From Photobacterium aquimaris (GTDB taxonomy: Bacteria > Pseudomonadota > Gammaproteobacteria > Enterobacterales > Vibrionaceae), in NCBI RefSeq assembly GCF_002954455.1, contig NZ_MSCC01000001.1, positions 948,823 through 1,012,822 on the forward strand: a DNA stretch of 64,000 nucleotides. Direction: 5' to 3'. The notes beneath the pieces are model-generated. The model was not told the DNA's origin. It ran no database searches and saw nothing but the letters and a program-made list of their open reading frames with translations. Position numbers and translations under genes: made by a program. Positions 45,868 to 54,670 of the stretch are shown piece after piece (position 1 is the stretch's first letter; each line of letters begins with the position of its first letter).

Positions 45868-46182
45868 ATGGACAGTTTCGCAGCTGCAGAAAAAGCGCTC
45901 AGTGCGATGTTAAAAAGTGTAGAAGCAACAGGTGAAGTAAAAGAAGCCCGTGTTGACTACCGTCAAATTCTAATTGATTTTGCTGATGAAGTTCCTGGTC
46001 GCCAAAAAGCTGTAATTAAGCGTATTCCTCTACAAAAAATCAATAACTTAATTGCTGTATTACATGAGTTCAAACAAGAATCACGTCAATCTCGTATGAT
46101 TGAGATTTTAGCAATGATGGAAAAAGACGGTGTTTCACCGCATGAGTTAGTTATTGAAGAGCTATCAAACGAAGCTGAATAA
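45868..46182 (+). CDS. Small helical protein with an H-NS-like dimerization segment
   Basis: 104 residues, acidic, helical. The C-terminal part E-I-L-A-M-M-E-K-D-G-V-S-P-H-E-L-V (79-95) resembles the H-NS oligomerization helix ending (E-M-L-I-A-D-G-I-D-P-N-E-L-L in E. coli H-NS). The DNA-binding tail of H-NS is absent. It might be an H-NS-like modulator that forms mixed oligomers, but the similarity covers only about 15 residues and could be chance. ATG 45868 follows GAGG; the longer frame to 45814 is not used. Confidence 0.5.
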   Translation: MDSFAAAEKALSAMLKSVEATGEVKEARVDYRQILIDFADEVPGRQKAVIKRIPLQKINNLIAVLHEFKQESRQSRMIEILAMMEKDGVSPHELVIEELSNEAE

Positions 46183-46566
46183 CAATATAAATCAATAGAT
46201 AAGCATCATTTGATTGTTTAACTATTGCAATGTGAAAATGCCAATATCGCAGATGTTTTAATACTATATTTATTGTGCAAGTTTAATTGCAGCCTTCTTA
46301 TTTTAATATGGTAAGTCGCATTTTTATATTAACTATTTATTTAGCATACAGAGTTAATTTTATTTTCTCTGTATGCTCTCCTATTGCTATATATTCTAAA
46401 TACATTCAGTATAATGTGTTTTATTATCCCATATCATACTCTTTTTCACATTACATAATTAAACGTCGTTTTATTTTTTCTGTTTTGTAAGTCTTTAATT
46501 TATAAAGTGACTTATTTATGTTATTAATAACGCTTATCTGAATTCATTAACTACTAAGGATGTTAT
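46183..46566. other. AT-rich spacer without recognised features
   Basis: 384 bases between the 104-aa gene and the ABC operon. No clear terminator, promoter pair, palindrome or small gene was seen. It must contain the promoter of the ABC operon. Confidence 0.3.
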
Positions 46567-47442
46567 GTGAATAATATAAGCTGTGATGAACCTTTTATTA
46601 AAGCTCAACACATTACAAAGTCTTACCGTGACAAAAAAGCGCTAGATAATATTAGTTTTAACTTAGCGAGTGGACAAATCCTTGGTTTACTAGGTCATAA
46701 TGGTGCGGGTAAATCGACATTAATAAAGACATTATTAGGAATACATAGCTGTAGCGGAGAGTTAAGTATTTTTAACTTATCGCCTGAAAAGGACCGAGAT
46801 CAAATAGTTCAGAACCTTGCTTATATATCTGATGTAGCCATGCTGCCTGATTGGATGACTGTAAAACAGTTAATTTCTTATACTGCAGGTGTCCATCCTC
46901 GTTTTGAACGTCCTAAAATACTGCAATACTTAGATCAAACTAAGATTAATCTTAATAGTAAAATAAAAACCTTATCAAAAGGCATGAAAGTACAATTACA
47001 TCTAGCGTTAGTCATGGCAACCAATGTCAATGTACTGATCTTAGATGAGCCAACGCTTGGGTTAGATCTTATGTATCGTTCGACCTTTTATCGTACATTG
47101 ATGACATGGTTCACAGAAGGTGAGCGGGCATTAATTATAGCGAGTCATGAAGTCAATGAGATTGCACATTTACTGACAGATGTTTTAGTACTTAAAAATG
47201 GGCAAGCGGTTTTACAAGCATCACTATCATCATTAGCGACTGAGTTTACGATCTTATCTGTTAGCGAAGACAATATAGCCGCTGCGAAACAATTACATCC
47301 TTTAACAGTAAATTGTCAATTAGGGCAATATCGACTGCTGTATGAAGGAGCTGATGTCTCTCAATTAACCTTGCTAGGCGATATTAGTCAACCAAGCCTT
47401 GCTGATATATTTTTAGCGAAACAGCAGGAGACAGTGGCATGA
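46567..47442 (+). CDS. ABC transporter ATP-binding protein
   Basis: 291 residues: Walker A G-H-N-G-A-G-K-S-T (43-51), signature L-S-K-G-M-K-V-Q-L near 140, Walker B L-I-L-D-E-P-T-L-G-L-D near 160, switch His in A-S-H-E-V-N-E, and a regulatory C-terminal domain. This is a CcmA/YtrB-type exporter ATPase. GTG start with AAGGA seven bases upstream. Its stop overlaps the permease start by four bases. The substrate is unknown. Confidence 0.9.
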   Translation: MNNISCDEPFIKAQHITKSYRDKKALDNISFNLASGQILGLLGHNGAGKSTLIKTLLGIHSCSGELSIFNLSPEKDRDQIVQNLAYISDVAMLPDWMTVKQLISYTAGVHPRFERPKILQYLDQTKINLNSKIKTLSKGMKVQLHLALVMATNVNVLILDEPTLGLDLMYRSTFYRTLMTWFTEGERALIIASHEVNEIAHLLTDVLVLKNGQAVLQASLSSLATEFTILSVSEDNIAAAKQLHPLTVNCQLGQYRLLYEGADVSQLTLLGDISQPSLADIFLAKQQETVA

Positions 47443-48269
47443 AACAAAGCTATACCTTAATCAAAACGGAATTATTAGAACATAAAATAATTGTGCGACT
47501 ACCTGTGTTTTTGGCATTATTTTCGATGTTTGTTGTGGTTATGATACTCACCAATATTAATAATTTCTCGTTTAATATCCAGACCAACGGTTTTGATGGT
47601 TGGCAACCGCCCATCACCACATCATCGTTTGCTGGTATGGTTGGTTCAGTGTCTTTTTTTGTTGCAGGGATTGTGTCTTTACTAAGCTTTTTTACTTACT
47701 CTGCAAGGGCACTTGCCAAAGAGCGTAAAGAAGGTAGTCTGGCTTTTTGGCACTCAATGCCGGTGAGTGACAGTAAAGCAATTGCGATCAAACTATTGGT
47801 TGCATTAGTTGTTATTCCTTTGTTTTCATCATTACTTCTATTACTTATTGATGTTACCGTGTGGATTGTCGCTATGTGGGTTATGCCAACAGATATGCTG
47901 GCTGAAAATGCACTCTCTTTGGTGGCGATTGGATTACATTGGGGACAGTTTATTGCCACAATGGCGGCAATGAGTTTAGCTTTGTTGCCAGTTGCATGTG
48001 TTATCTTTTGTACTTCTCAGTTGACTGAACATCCATTATTGGTGCTATTTGTCGCAATAACATTGGTTAAATTAATCAGTTCGATGTTATTTAACTCAAT
48101 GGTAATCGGGGGTTGGCTTAATAAAGTCAGTAACTTGGCGTTTAATATTCTAACCAGTGAACATCCGTGGCAAACATTAGCAAATGTAGGAACGATAACA
48201 TTATTAGGGTTATTGATTTTATCTATTGGAATATTTAAAGCGAGTGTCCATTTGCGTAGCGGTGATTGA
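47439..48269 (+). CDS. ABC transporter permease (ABC-2 type)
   Basis: 276 residues with six membrane helices: one near the N-terminus (residues 20-40), a periplasmic loop, then five in a row. The loop after helix 2 holds A-K-E-R-K-E-G-S-L-A-F-W-H-S-M-P-V-S, the coupling segment typical of ABC-2 permeases. It is translationally coupled to the ATPase by an ATGA overlap. An export or regulatory-peptide defence role is possible but not shown by sequence. Confidence 0.82.
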   Translation: MKQSYTLIKTELLEHKIIVRLPVFLALFSMFVVVMILTNINNFSFNIQTNGFDGWQPPITTSSFAGMVGSVSFFVAGIVSLLSFFTYSARALAKERKEGSLAFWHSMPVSDSKAIAIKLLVALVVIPLFSSLLLLLIDVTVWIVAMWVMPTDMLAENALSLVAIGLHWGQFIATMAAMSLALLPVACVIFCTSQLTEHPLLVLFVAITLVKLISSMLFNSMVIGGWLNKVSNLAFNILTSEHPWQTLANVGTITLLGLLILSIGIFKASVHLRSGD

Positions 48270-48291
48270 CGGTAACTACATAATATATAGT

Positions 48292-48326
48292 TATAAAAAA
48301 GAGAATGTAGCAATACATTCTCTTTT
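48292..48326. terminator. Bidirectional terminator between the ABC operon and the HTH gene
   Basis: AAAAGAGAATGTA/TACATTCTCTTTT (48297-48309, 48314-48326), four-base loop, T runs on both sides (better on minus). Confidence 0.92.
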
Positions 48327-48411
48327 ATTATGCTTCTAATTAAACCATGGTTATTTTATTTCATATATACATGTTGTATATCGGTTTAATTATAAATTAT
48401 ATCTTTAAAGA

Positions 48412-48615
48412 TTAAGCAGCAGAAACAGATTCAATGTATTGTACTTCGTTTTTATATTTACGAACATTACGAGACAAAGTGCCTTTTGGCAGCTCGTAAC
48501 GCTTCTCTGCTTCATAGCTTGATAGGCCATCAAACACTACAGCAGCTACAGCAACACGCTGGTTTTCTGATTTGAAGATACGTTGTGCGATTAAATCATA
48601 TTGTGTATTAGTCAT
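48412..48615 (-). CDS. Small HTH protein resembling TrfB/KorA
   Basis: 67 residues. R-V-A-V-A-A-V-V-F-D-G-L-S-S-Y-E-A-E-K-R-Y-E-L-P-K-G-T-L-S-R-N-V is laid out as a helix-turn-helix: a helix with a D-G turn, then a recognition helix ending S-R-x-V. It resembles KorA/TrfB-type HTH proteins, which are best known as plasmid regulators. Chromosomal single-domain relatives occur in vibrios (general recollection, not checked). The target is unknown. It lies convergent to the ABC operon. Confidence 0.6.
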   Translation of the reverse strand: MTNTQYDLIAQRIFKSENQRVAVAAVVFDGLSSYEAEKRYELPKGTLSRNVRKYKNEVQYIESVSAA

Positions 48616-48902
48616 AGTCTTGCCTATTTGATTTTTTGTGAGTGGGATAATGGCGTTCCAATTCGTCCACTCAATGCTTGAAAAATGGTCGACCTGTTAG
48701 ATATATAACAAGTAAACAAATGCTGTTAGCAAGACAATAGCAATGTGAACCTTAACAGAAGATTAATAGAATTATATTTGTGGTTTAATTTAGAATTAAA
48801 AATGGAAAATTAAGGATTACATCTCTTTTTTTAAACTATTTAGCCAGTAATTTAGTTTTATTTTTAAATAAGGAATGTTAGATTGAAAATATGCAATTAA
48901 AT
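48616..48902. other. AT-rich spacer upstream of the HTH gene
   Basis: Long A/T tracts fill this region, which must carry the promoter of the minus-strand HTH gene. No palindrome, RNA motif or gene was recognised. It ends at the terminator of the Hsp70 operon. Confidence 0.3.
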
Positions 48903-48926
48903 AAAGAGAGGCAATAACCTCTCTTT
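48903..48926 (-). terminator. Terminator of the DUF2760/Hsp70 operon
   Basis: AAAGAGAGG/CCTCTCTTT (48903-48911, 48918-48926) with a six-base loop, followed on the minus strand by an AT-rich tract. Confidence 0.75.
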
Positions 48927-48948
48927 AATCATGCTAGCTTAAATTTAA

Positions 48949-51816
48949 TTAACCAATAAGTCGTAATCCATTGGGTAATGCATCACCGAAGACTCGTTTT
49001 GTTTCATCTTCAGTCAATATTTTGACCTCAGAAACCATCTCAATCCAGCTCTCTGGTGCTTTACTTTGTTTTAATTTATTAATGACTTGTTGGCGCAACT
49101 CATCGTTGATATCTAATGTACGATCGCCAGTCATGCGCGTCATCATTACCGCCGCAAATCCAATATATGACTCTTTACGCCAATCATAACTCATTAGTTC
49201 TGGTAAGCAGTAAGAGACGTGCTCTGCAGATAATAAGTTATGATTATTGCCATAAAATGGCGTACGAGTGGCAATACGGCCTATTGCCCACCAATGCGCT
49301 TGAGCATATTGGTTTTTTTGTAGACGACCAAAAAGCCACTCAATGAGCTGAAGCTTCTTGTCAAACGGTAAATGCTCTAAAGAGGCCGCTAAGCGAACCA
49401 TATCTTCATAGCTACGTTCTTGGAGTTCTTTGTTGAGTTTAGCGTTACGGCTTGCTCCTGGCGTAATATATTTAGCTACATCTTTATAGATAAGCAGTTG
49501 TTGCTCTTGGGTTAAGCCTCCTGCAACACGGCGCCAGAACGTCCACCAATCGCACCATGTTTGGGTATTGGTATCAAATTGAATACCGTGTTGATATAAC
49601 TGCCAGATTTGTTCCATACGGTAGTCATCAGCAGGGTAGCCAAAACCTGGACGCATGCTAAAACCTGTTAGTTTTAACCAATTACGCTCATGAAGATCTG
49701 AACGGCGACGGCGCTTTTTACTTTCAAGCAGTGCATTGGCAAGTTCACGTAAACACGGTGTTTCCCAATTATCGCGTTTGCCTAATATTTTATCGAGATC
49801 ATTACGCAGTGTTTTGACCGCTTTATTGTTATCGGTATTTTTACTGCCGCCAAAGACTTTTTTAACAGCGTCAATAGCATCAGGCATTCGAGCTGGAAGC
49901 TCACTTTCAGCAAGGGTACTATCGCCATTATTGCGGTTTAAACGGGCTAAATCTTTGCGAATAGCAAATTCAACTTTCCAACGTTTATTATTATCACTAA
50001 GGCTGACAGCTTCAATTTGCAGCGTACCAACTTCTGTTAATTGGCAAGCTAAGGTGACTTCCTCACGATCTTTTTGGTTGGCAGCTAATTTGCTACGATC
50101 GCGTTCGCTGTCTAATGTTGCAATAAACGGCGGTAGACTGACATAACCATCGCCAACGATTTCAATCAACTCGCCAACATCATGATGTTTATCATTAGTA
50201 GAAGAAACTAAGTTAAATCGCACTGGCTCACCCAGTGTTAGTGCAAATTTACGGTGTGTTAGCGTTACTTCGATGCCTTCTTCAATCCCTTTAGGTAATA
50301 AGCAAATACCTTGTTTAGTGCCTTTATTTTCACCAATAGTTAAGAAGAATGAACGGGCAGATCCTCCGCCAATTTTAAGCTGTGCGCCATGACGAGCTTT
50401 AGCATAAGCCACAGCACCAAATGCAACTGCCAAATCAGGATGAAGGTTTTTAAGTTCGGTTACTGGTGCACCACGCCAGCGAGAAATAATATCTAGTGTA
50501 CGTGCTGACAGTAGCGGGCTGTTAAATACACCACCATTTAGTAATACCGCAACAGGGATCGCCGGTTGATCATCATTAATAATGATTGAGTCTGGGTGAT
50601 GGATGTTAAAATCATTAAACGCTTCACGGCAAACATTATCATGCAGATCAATAAACTGCGCGACATGTTTACTGATAGCAGGATCAGCCGCATAGGGAAG
50701 CCCAAATTCAACCATCGCCGCTTGACGCTGATTCGGTTGGTCAGTGAACTCAGTAATAGGAAAAAAACCATCAAGGGCGATGCTATGCACTTCTTCACGG
50801 TTTAACTCAATACTTTTAGCACCACCAATCAAACGCGAGCCACTGCCGAGCATGGTGACTTTGGCGTTGTCTGGTGCGTTGCCAGATAATAACTTTTCTT
50901 TCACTTTACGGGTTTGCTGAATAAGCTTTGATAACGCCGCAGGGCTAAGCTTTTTTGATTCGCCATGCAAACGCTGTTCGGCAACGTGCGCTAATGCTAA
51001 ATCGAGGTTATCACCACCTAGCATTAAGTGATCACCAACACCGATGCGATCAAGGGTTAATTTTCCTTGATCACTACCGACTTTAATTAAACTTAAATCA
51101 GTCGTACCACCACCCACATCGCACACCATTAATAATGGAATGTCTTTTAATAATTCATCGGCTTGTTGGCGATTTTGAGCATACCAGTCGTAACAAACGG
51201 CTTGCGGCTCTTCAAGTAATAAGACTTTTTTTAATCCCGCGAGTTCAGCTGCTTCTAATGTTAATGTACGTGCTGATTCATCAAAAGAAGCAGGTACAGT
51301 GATCACCACTTCTTGTTGGGCAAGTTTGTCGTGCTTGTGGTGATAGTCCCACGCTTGACGTACATGGTTAAGATAGCTGGCACTCGCAATAACAGGTGAA
51401 ACTTTTTTCACATCAGATGTTGAAGCTGTTGATGACCACGGCAAAATAGCTTCATTACGATCAACATGTTGATGCGACAACCAACTTTTAGCACTAACAA
51501 CTTGGCGTCCTTCAACTTTCGCACCTAATTCACGTGCAAATTCACCAATAATGACACTTGCAATTTCACCTTTTACAGGTTCAGTGTTCCAAGGTAGCAC
51601 CAATTGGGTTGCGTCCATTTCACCTTCAGCTGGGTGATAACGGAATGAGGGCAGTAATGGTTTACGTGCGACTTCACCCGGTGCAATTAATTGATCAATT
51701 TCAAAAATATGCATCGGACTTGTTTCTAATGTATCTGTAATCTCACTATAAGCGACAACAGTGTGGGTAGTACCAAGATCAATACCAACAAGATAACGTG
51801 GGGAAGATGAAGGCAT
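48949..51816 (-). CDS. Hsp70-like ATPase with DUF3731-type C-terminal half
   Basis: 955 residues. Residues about 10-500 form the actin-like ATPase: V-G-I-D-L-G-T-T-H-T-V-V (phosphate 1), E-E-P-Q-A-V, V-C-D-V-G-G-G-T-T-D-L-S (phosphate 2) and L-N-G-G-V-F-N-S. A beta-rich part follows (about 500-610). The C-terminal half (about 640-955) is helical with many Trp and Arg (W-C-D-W-W-T-F-W-R, H-W-W-A-I-G-R) and is not a DnaK lid; I place it in DUF3731. ATG 51816 after GGAG is preferred over 51840. It is the last gene of the operon, with a hairpin before it. Confidence 0.85.
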   Translation of the reverse strand: MPSSSPRYLVGIDLGTTHTVVAYSEITDTLETSPMHIFEIDQLIAPGEVARKPLLPSFRYHPAEGEMDATQLVLPWNTEPVKGEIASVIIGEFARELGAKVEGRQVVSAKSWLSHQHVDRNEAILPWSSTASTSDVKKVSPVIASASYLNHVRQAWDYHHKHDKLAQQEVVITVPASFDESARTLTLEAAELAGLKKVLLLEEPQAVCYDWYAQNRQQADELLKDIPLLMVCDVGGGTTDLSLIKVGSDQGKLTLDRIGVGDHLMLGGDNLDLALAHVAEQRLHGESKKLSPAALSKLIQQTRKVKEKLLSGNAPDNAKVTMLGSGSRLIGGAKSIELNREEVHSIALDGFFPITEFTDQPNQRQAAMVEFGLPYAADPAISKHVAQFIDLHDNVCREAFNDFNIHHPDSIIINDDQPAIPVAVLLNGGVFNSPLLSARTLDIISRWRGAPVTELKNLHPDLAVAFGAVAYAKARHGAQLKIGGGSARSFFLTIGENKGTKQGICLLPKGIEEGIEVTLTHRKFALTLGEPVRFNLVSSTNDKHHDVGELIEIVGDGYVSLPPFIATLDSERDRSKLAANQKDREEVTLACQLTEVGTLQIEAVSLSDNNKRWKVEFAIRKDLARLNRNNGDSTLAESELPARMPDAIDAVKKVFGGSKNTDNNKAVKTLRNDLDKILGKRDNWETPCLRELANALLESKKRRRRSDLHERNWLKLTGFSMRPGFGYPADDYRMEQIWQLYQHGIQFDTNTQTWCDWWTFWRRVAGGLTQEQQLLIYKDVAKYITPGASRNAKLNKELQERSYEDMVRLAASLEHLPFDKKLQLIEWLFGRLQKNQYAQAHWWAIGRIATRTPFYGNNHNLLSAEHVSYCLPELMSYDWRKESYIGFAAVMMTRMTGDRTLDINDELRQQVINKLKQSKAPESWIEMVSEVKILTEDETKRVFGDALPNGLRLIG

Positions 51817-51942
51817 GCTGACTCCATAAAATAATTGCAATGAGAAAATAGCCTGATGGGAAACGATTGATGTGTCAGTTTTTACGGGTGGAAATTAGAA
51901 GAATATAGCCCGCTGACATGTTTCATTGGCCAGATAAATAAA

Positions 51943-51964
51943 CGGCGCACTATAAAGTGCGCCG
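51943..51964 (-). other. Strong hairpin between the two Hsp70-like genes
   Basis: Perfect 9-bp stem CGGCGCACT/AGTGCGCCG (51943-51951, 51956-51964) with an ATAA loop. On the minus strand it is followed by GTTTATTTATC. It could be a leaky terminator or RNA-stability element that sets different levels of the two proteins. Confidence 0.6.
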
Positions 51965-51976
51965 CTGTATAAGCTA

Positions 51977-53812
51977 TTACGCTTCGCGAACGTCAAATTC
52001 GACTTGCCATTTCTGACCATTATCGGTCGCAATGGCTTCAAGGCATAGCATACCCAGTTCAGTGACATGCGAGGCAAGTTTAACAGGAATAACCTCACCA
52101 GCGCTGCGGCCTTCAGAGACCGGCAGTGTCATTTGAATTGCTGGTAACTCTTCCATTTCTTCTGGTTGCCACCAATCAAGATGAGTACCCGCAACATCGT
52201 CGCGTCGAACAGTTGAGCCAAAGAATTTAAATTGCACTGGCTGGCCAATGATTAAACCAAATTCTTGACTTGGTACATCAGCTTGGCTGCCTTCTTCCAT
52301 GCCAAAAGGCGCAACACAAAGAGCTTCTAGTGGTGGTTCCATACCAGGAATAGCAGGCATAGCACTTTCAATACCAACGTAGTAACTACTTGCAATACCG
52401 CCACGAATACGTACACCTTTACCACGGCGAACAAAGCCATAGTATGAAGCACCACTTGCAACAGCAAGATCAAGATCAAGGCCTGAAAGTAACTTCGCTT
52501 CTGTAGAACCAGCGGTAGTTAACCAGCTATTGATCGTTGATAACAGACGCTCTGATAATAACGATGATTTAAGTACACCACCGTTAAACAGAATAGCAGT
52601 AGGGCGAATAAAGCCTTCATGCTGTTGTTCATATTGGGCAAACAGTTCTTCTACTGCTTGGCTTTGACGGCTTAAGAAACCTGCAACATGACGTGATACC
52701 GCAGCATCTTGCGCATAAGGTAGACCCATTTGGGTTAATGCACCACGCGCTGTTTGTACAGGTAACTCTTCAATGGTTGTTTGTGGAAAGAAACCTTCAA
52801 CCAATGTTTGCTGTACTTCTTCTTGGGTCAGTTCTGTTTGTAGCGTACCGCCAAGAAGCTTAGAGCCACGACTTGGAACCACAATCGGCATAGATTGTAA
52901 TTCAGCGTCGTTAAGCAATGCTTCTTTTGCATCACGGCAAGCATGCGTAATCGCCAATACTTGCCATGGCTGTAATTGCTTGCCTTCTTGTGCTAGCTTC
53001 ATCTTTAAACGATAAGCAAGAGCAAGATCCATGTTATCACCACCCAGAAGGATGTGATCGCCAACTGCAACACGGTTAAGGGTTAGGTTACCATCTTCTT
53101 CAGTAACTGCTACTAATGATAAATCCGTAGTACCACCACCGATATCAACCACAAGAATGATATCGCCAACAGCAACTTGGTCACGCCAGTTATCATCGTT
53201 ATTCTTGATCCAGCTATAAACAGCGGCTTGTGGTTCTTCAAGCAATGTTAGATGCTTAAAGCCAACGTTACGAGCAGCTTCTGCGGTTAATTCACGCGCA
53301 GCAGGATCGAAAGATGCCGGTACTGTAATCGTTACATCTTGATCACTAATTGGCGTTTCTGGATGTTGGAAATTCCATGCATCAGCCATGTGCTCAAGAT
53401 ATTTCTGTGTCGCTTCAAGTGGTGATACTTTAACCACTTCTTCAGGACTATTGAGCGGTAAAAAAGCATCACGGCGGTTAACACCACCATGACAAAGCCA
53501 ACTTTTTGCACTTGAAATAAGACGAATAGGGGTCTTACTACCAAGATTTCGTGCCATCGCACCAACAATAACATTAGGTTTTGCATTCCAAGGAAGTGCA
53601 GTGTCACCTTCAGCTAACTCTGATTCGTGAGCTTGGTACATGAACGAAGGTAATTGATTTTTGTCTTCCACATTACCTGGCGTGGTTAATTGTGGAATCG
53701 TCATTACCGTGACATCAGCGTTTTCACTTTCAAGATCGACATAAGAAAGCACACAGTGTGTTGTGCCTAAGTCAATACCTACGCTGTAACGATGTTGTTG
53801 TGTATCTTGCAT
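51977..53812 (-). CDS. Hsp70-like ATPase, second gene of the DUF2760 operon
   Basis: 611 residues, actin-like ATPase with V-G-I-D-L-G-T-T-H-C-V (about 10-20), E-E-P-Q-A-A-V, V-V-D-I-G-G-G-T-T-D-L-S and L-F-N-G-G-V. It is clearly related to the downstream 955-residue protein, but ends soon after the ATPase and a beta segment, with no C-terminal helical half. The ATG overlaps the DUF2760 stop in TAATG, so the two are coupled. A chaperone or assembly ATPase is inferred; no substrate is known. Confidence 0.88.
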   Translation of the reverse strand: MQDTQQHRYSVGIDLGTTHCVLSYVDLESENADVTVMTIPQLTTPGNVEDKNQLPSFMYQAHESELAEGDTALPWNAKPNVIVGAMARNLGSKTPIRLISSAKSWLCHGGVNRRDAFLPLNSPEEVVKVSPLEATQKYLEHMADAWNFQHPETPISDQDVTITVPASFDPAARELTAEAARNVGFKHLTLLEEPQAAVYSWIKNNDDNWRDQVAVGDIILVVDIGGGTTDLSLVAVTEEDGNLTLNRVAVGDHILLGGDNMDLALAYRLKMKLAQEGKQLQPWQVLAITHACRDAKEALLNDAELQSMPIVVPSRGSKLLGGTLQTELTQEEVQQTLVEGFFPQTTIEELPVQTARGALTQMGLPYAQDAAVSRHVAGFLSRQSQAVEELFAQYEQQHEGFIRPTAILFNGGVLKSSLLSERLLSTINSWLTTAGSTEAKLLSGLDLDLAVASGASYYGFVRRGKGVRIRGGIASSYYVGIESAMPAIPGMEPPLEALCVAPFGMEEGSQADVPSQEFGLIIGQPVQFKFFGSTVRRDDVAGTHLDWWQPEEMEELPAIQMTLPVSEGRSAGEVIPVKLASHVTELGMLCLEAIATDNGQKWQVEFDVREA

Positions 53813-54522
53813 TATAATTCTACCTCAGCGGCTGCGATGATATGTACATCATGGCCTTCTGCCAATTTAGGCAATTTAACATTTGTCACTTTCCAACCGC
53901 GATGGATCAGAGTGCCATTAAATGGCGCTTCGCCGACTACGTTACCCGTTAGGCGTACTTCAGACGCATTAAACCCTTGGGGTAGGGTAATACGTGATTC
54001 TTCATCTTCAGCACGTACTGGTGCAAAGCTAAAGTATTCATTAAGTACTTTCTGACCGCCTTCATGAATAACACGAGCAGCAGCGCCAATATCAGCATCT
54101 GCAAAGCCTTTAAGATCTTCTTGCATGAAATCAATAAAGCGCGCGTCTTGTTGTAAAAGTGACAGTAGTTGGAGTGCTGAATCTGGCGTTGATGTTTTGA
54201 GTTTAGGTTCAACTTCTACTTCAACGATCTTCTCAACAATTTTTTCTACTTCGACAATTTTCTCAACAGGTTTTTCAACGATCTTTTCAACGATTATCTC
54301 GACGGGTTTTTCAATCTCAACGATTTTTTCTACTTCAATCTCTTTTTCAACAATTTTTTCGATCTCAACAGGTTTACCTTTTTTCATTAGGTACATGAGT
54401 AAAAAGATCACTGCTAATGCGCCTAAGATTGCGTGCCCCATGTCGATACTCGTTGGCATCGCCGACAAATCTACGTGCATCGCTGATAATTCAGTGAGCA
54501 TATTGGAAAAATCAAAAGCCAT
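53812..54522 (-). CDS. DUF2760 membrane-anchored protein with a Lys-Ile-Val-Glu repeat stalk
   Basis: 236 residues. Parts: an amphipathic N-terminus (1-28), one membrane helix (about 29-46) and a low-complexity stalk (52-105) of repeated E-K-I-V-E and E-K-P-V-E units, highly charged and probably a long coiled coil. A C-terminal globular DUF2760 domain follows (about 112-236). The repeat period of 4-7 residues and near identity suggest expansion by DNA repeat gain. It is the first gene of the operon with the two Hsp70-like ATPases, and may anchor them at the membrane (inference). Confidence 0.85.
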   Translation of the reverse strand: MAFDFSNMLTELSAMHVDLSAMPTSIDMGHAILGALAVIFLLMYLMKKGKPVEIEKIVEKEIEVEKIVEIEKPVEIIVEKIVEKPVEKIVEVEKIVEKIVEVEVEPKLKTSTPDSALQLLSLLQQDARFIDFMQEDLKGFADADIGAAARVIHEGGQKVLNEYFSFAPVRAEDEESRITLPQGFNASEVRLTGNVVGEAPFNGTLIHRGWKVTNVKLPKLAEGHDVHIIAAAEVEL

Positions 54523-54606
54523 ATTTGTTTACTCTTAGCGGTTAAAGGTCGATTCGTGAAACGTTCTGTTAGAATCAGCGTCAAATAATTGAATGAATAT
54601 TAGCAT

Positions 54607-54670
54607 AGACCTTTTAAAAACGTGTTATCTATACAAGGTTTTATCTTCTAAAATCTCGAATAAAAGGTCT
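54607..54670. promoter_or_regulatory. Long inverted repeat upstream of the DUF2760/Hsp70 operon
   Basis: AGACCTTTTA (54607-54616) and TAAAAGGTCT (54661-54670) are a perfect 10-bp inverted pair. They enclose 44 bases that hold a second hairpin (TTTTA-TCTTC-TAAAA). The spacer 54523-54958 lies between the divergent Hsp70 operon and yajD; the repeat is about 85 bases from the former. The remainder of the spacer shows nothing else. Operator or leader RNA is inference. Confidence 0.45.
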
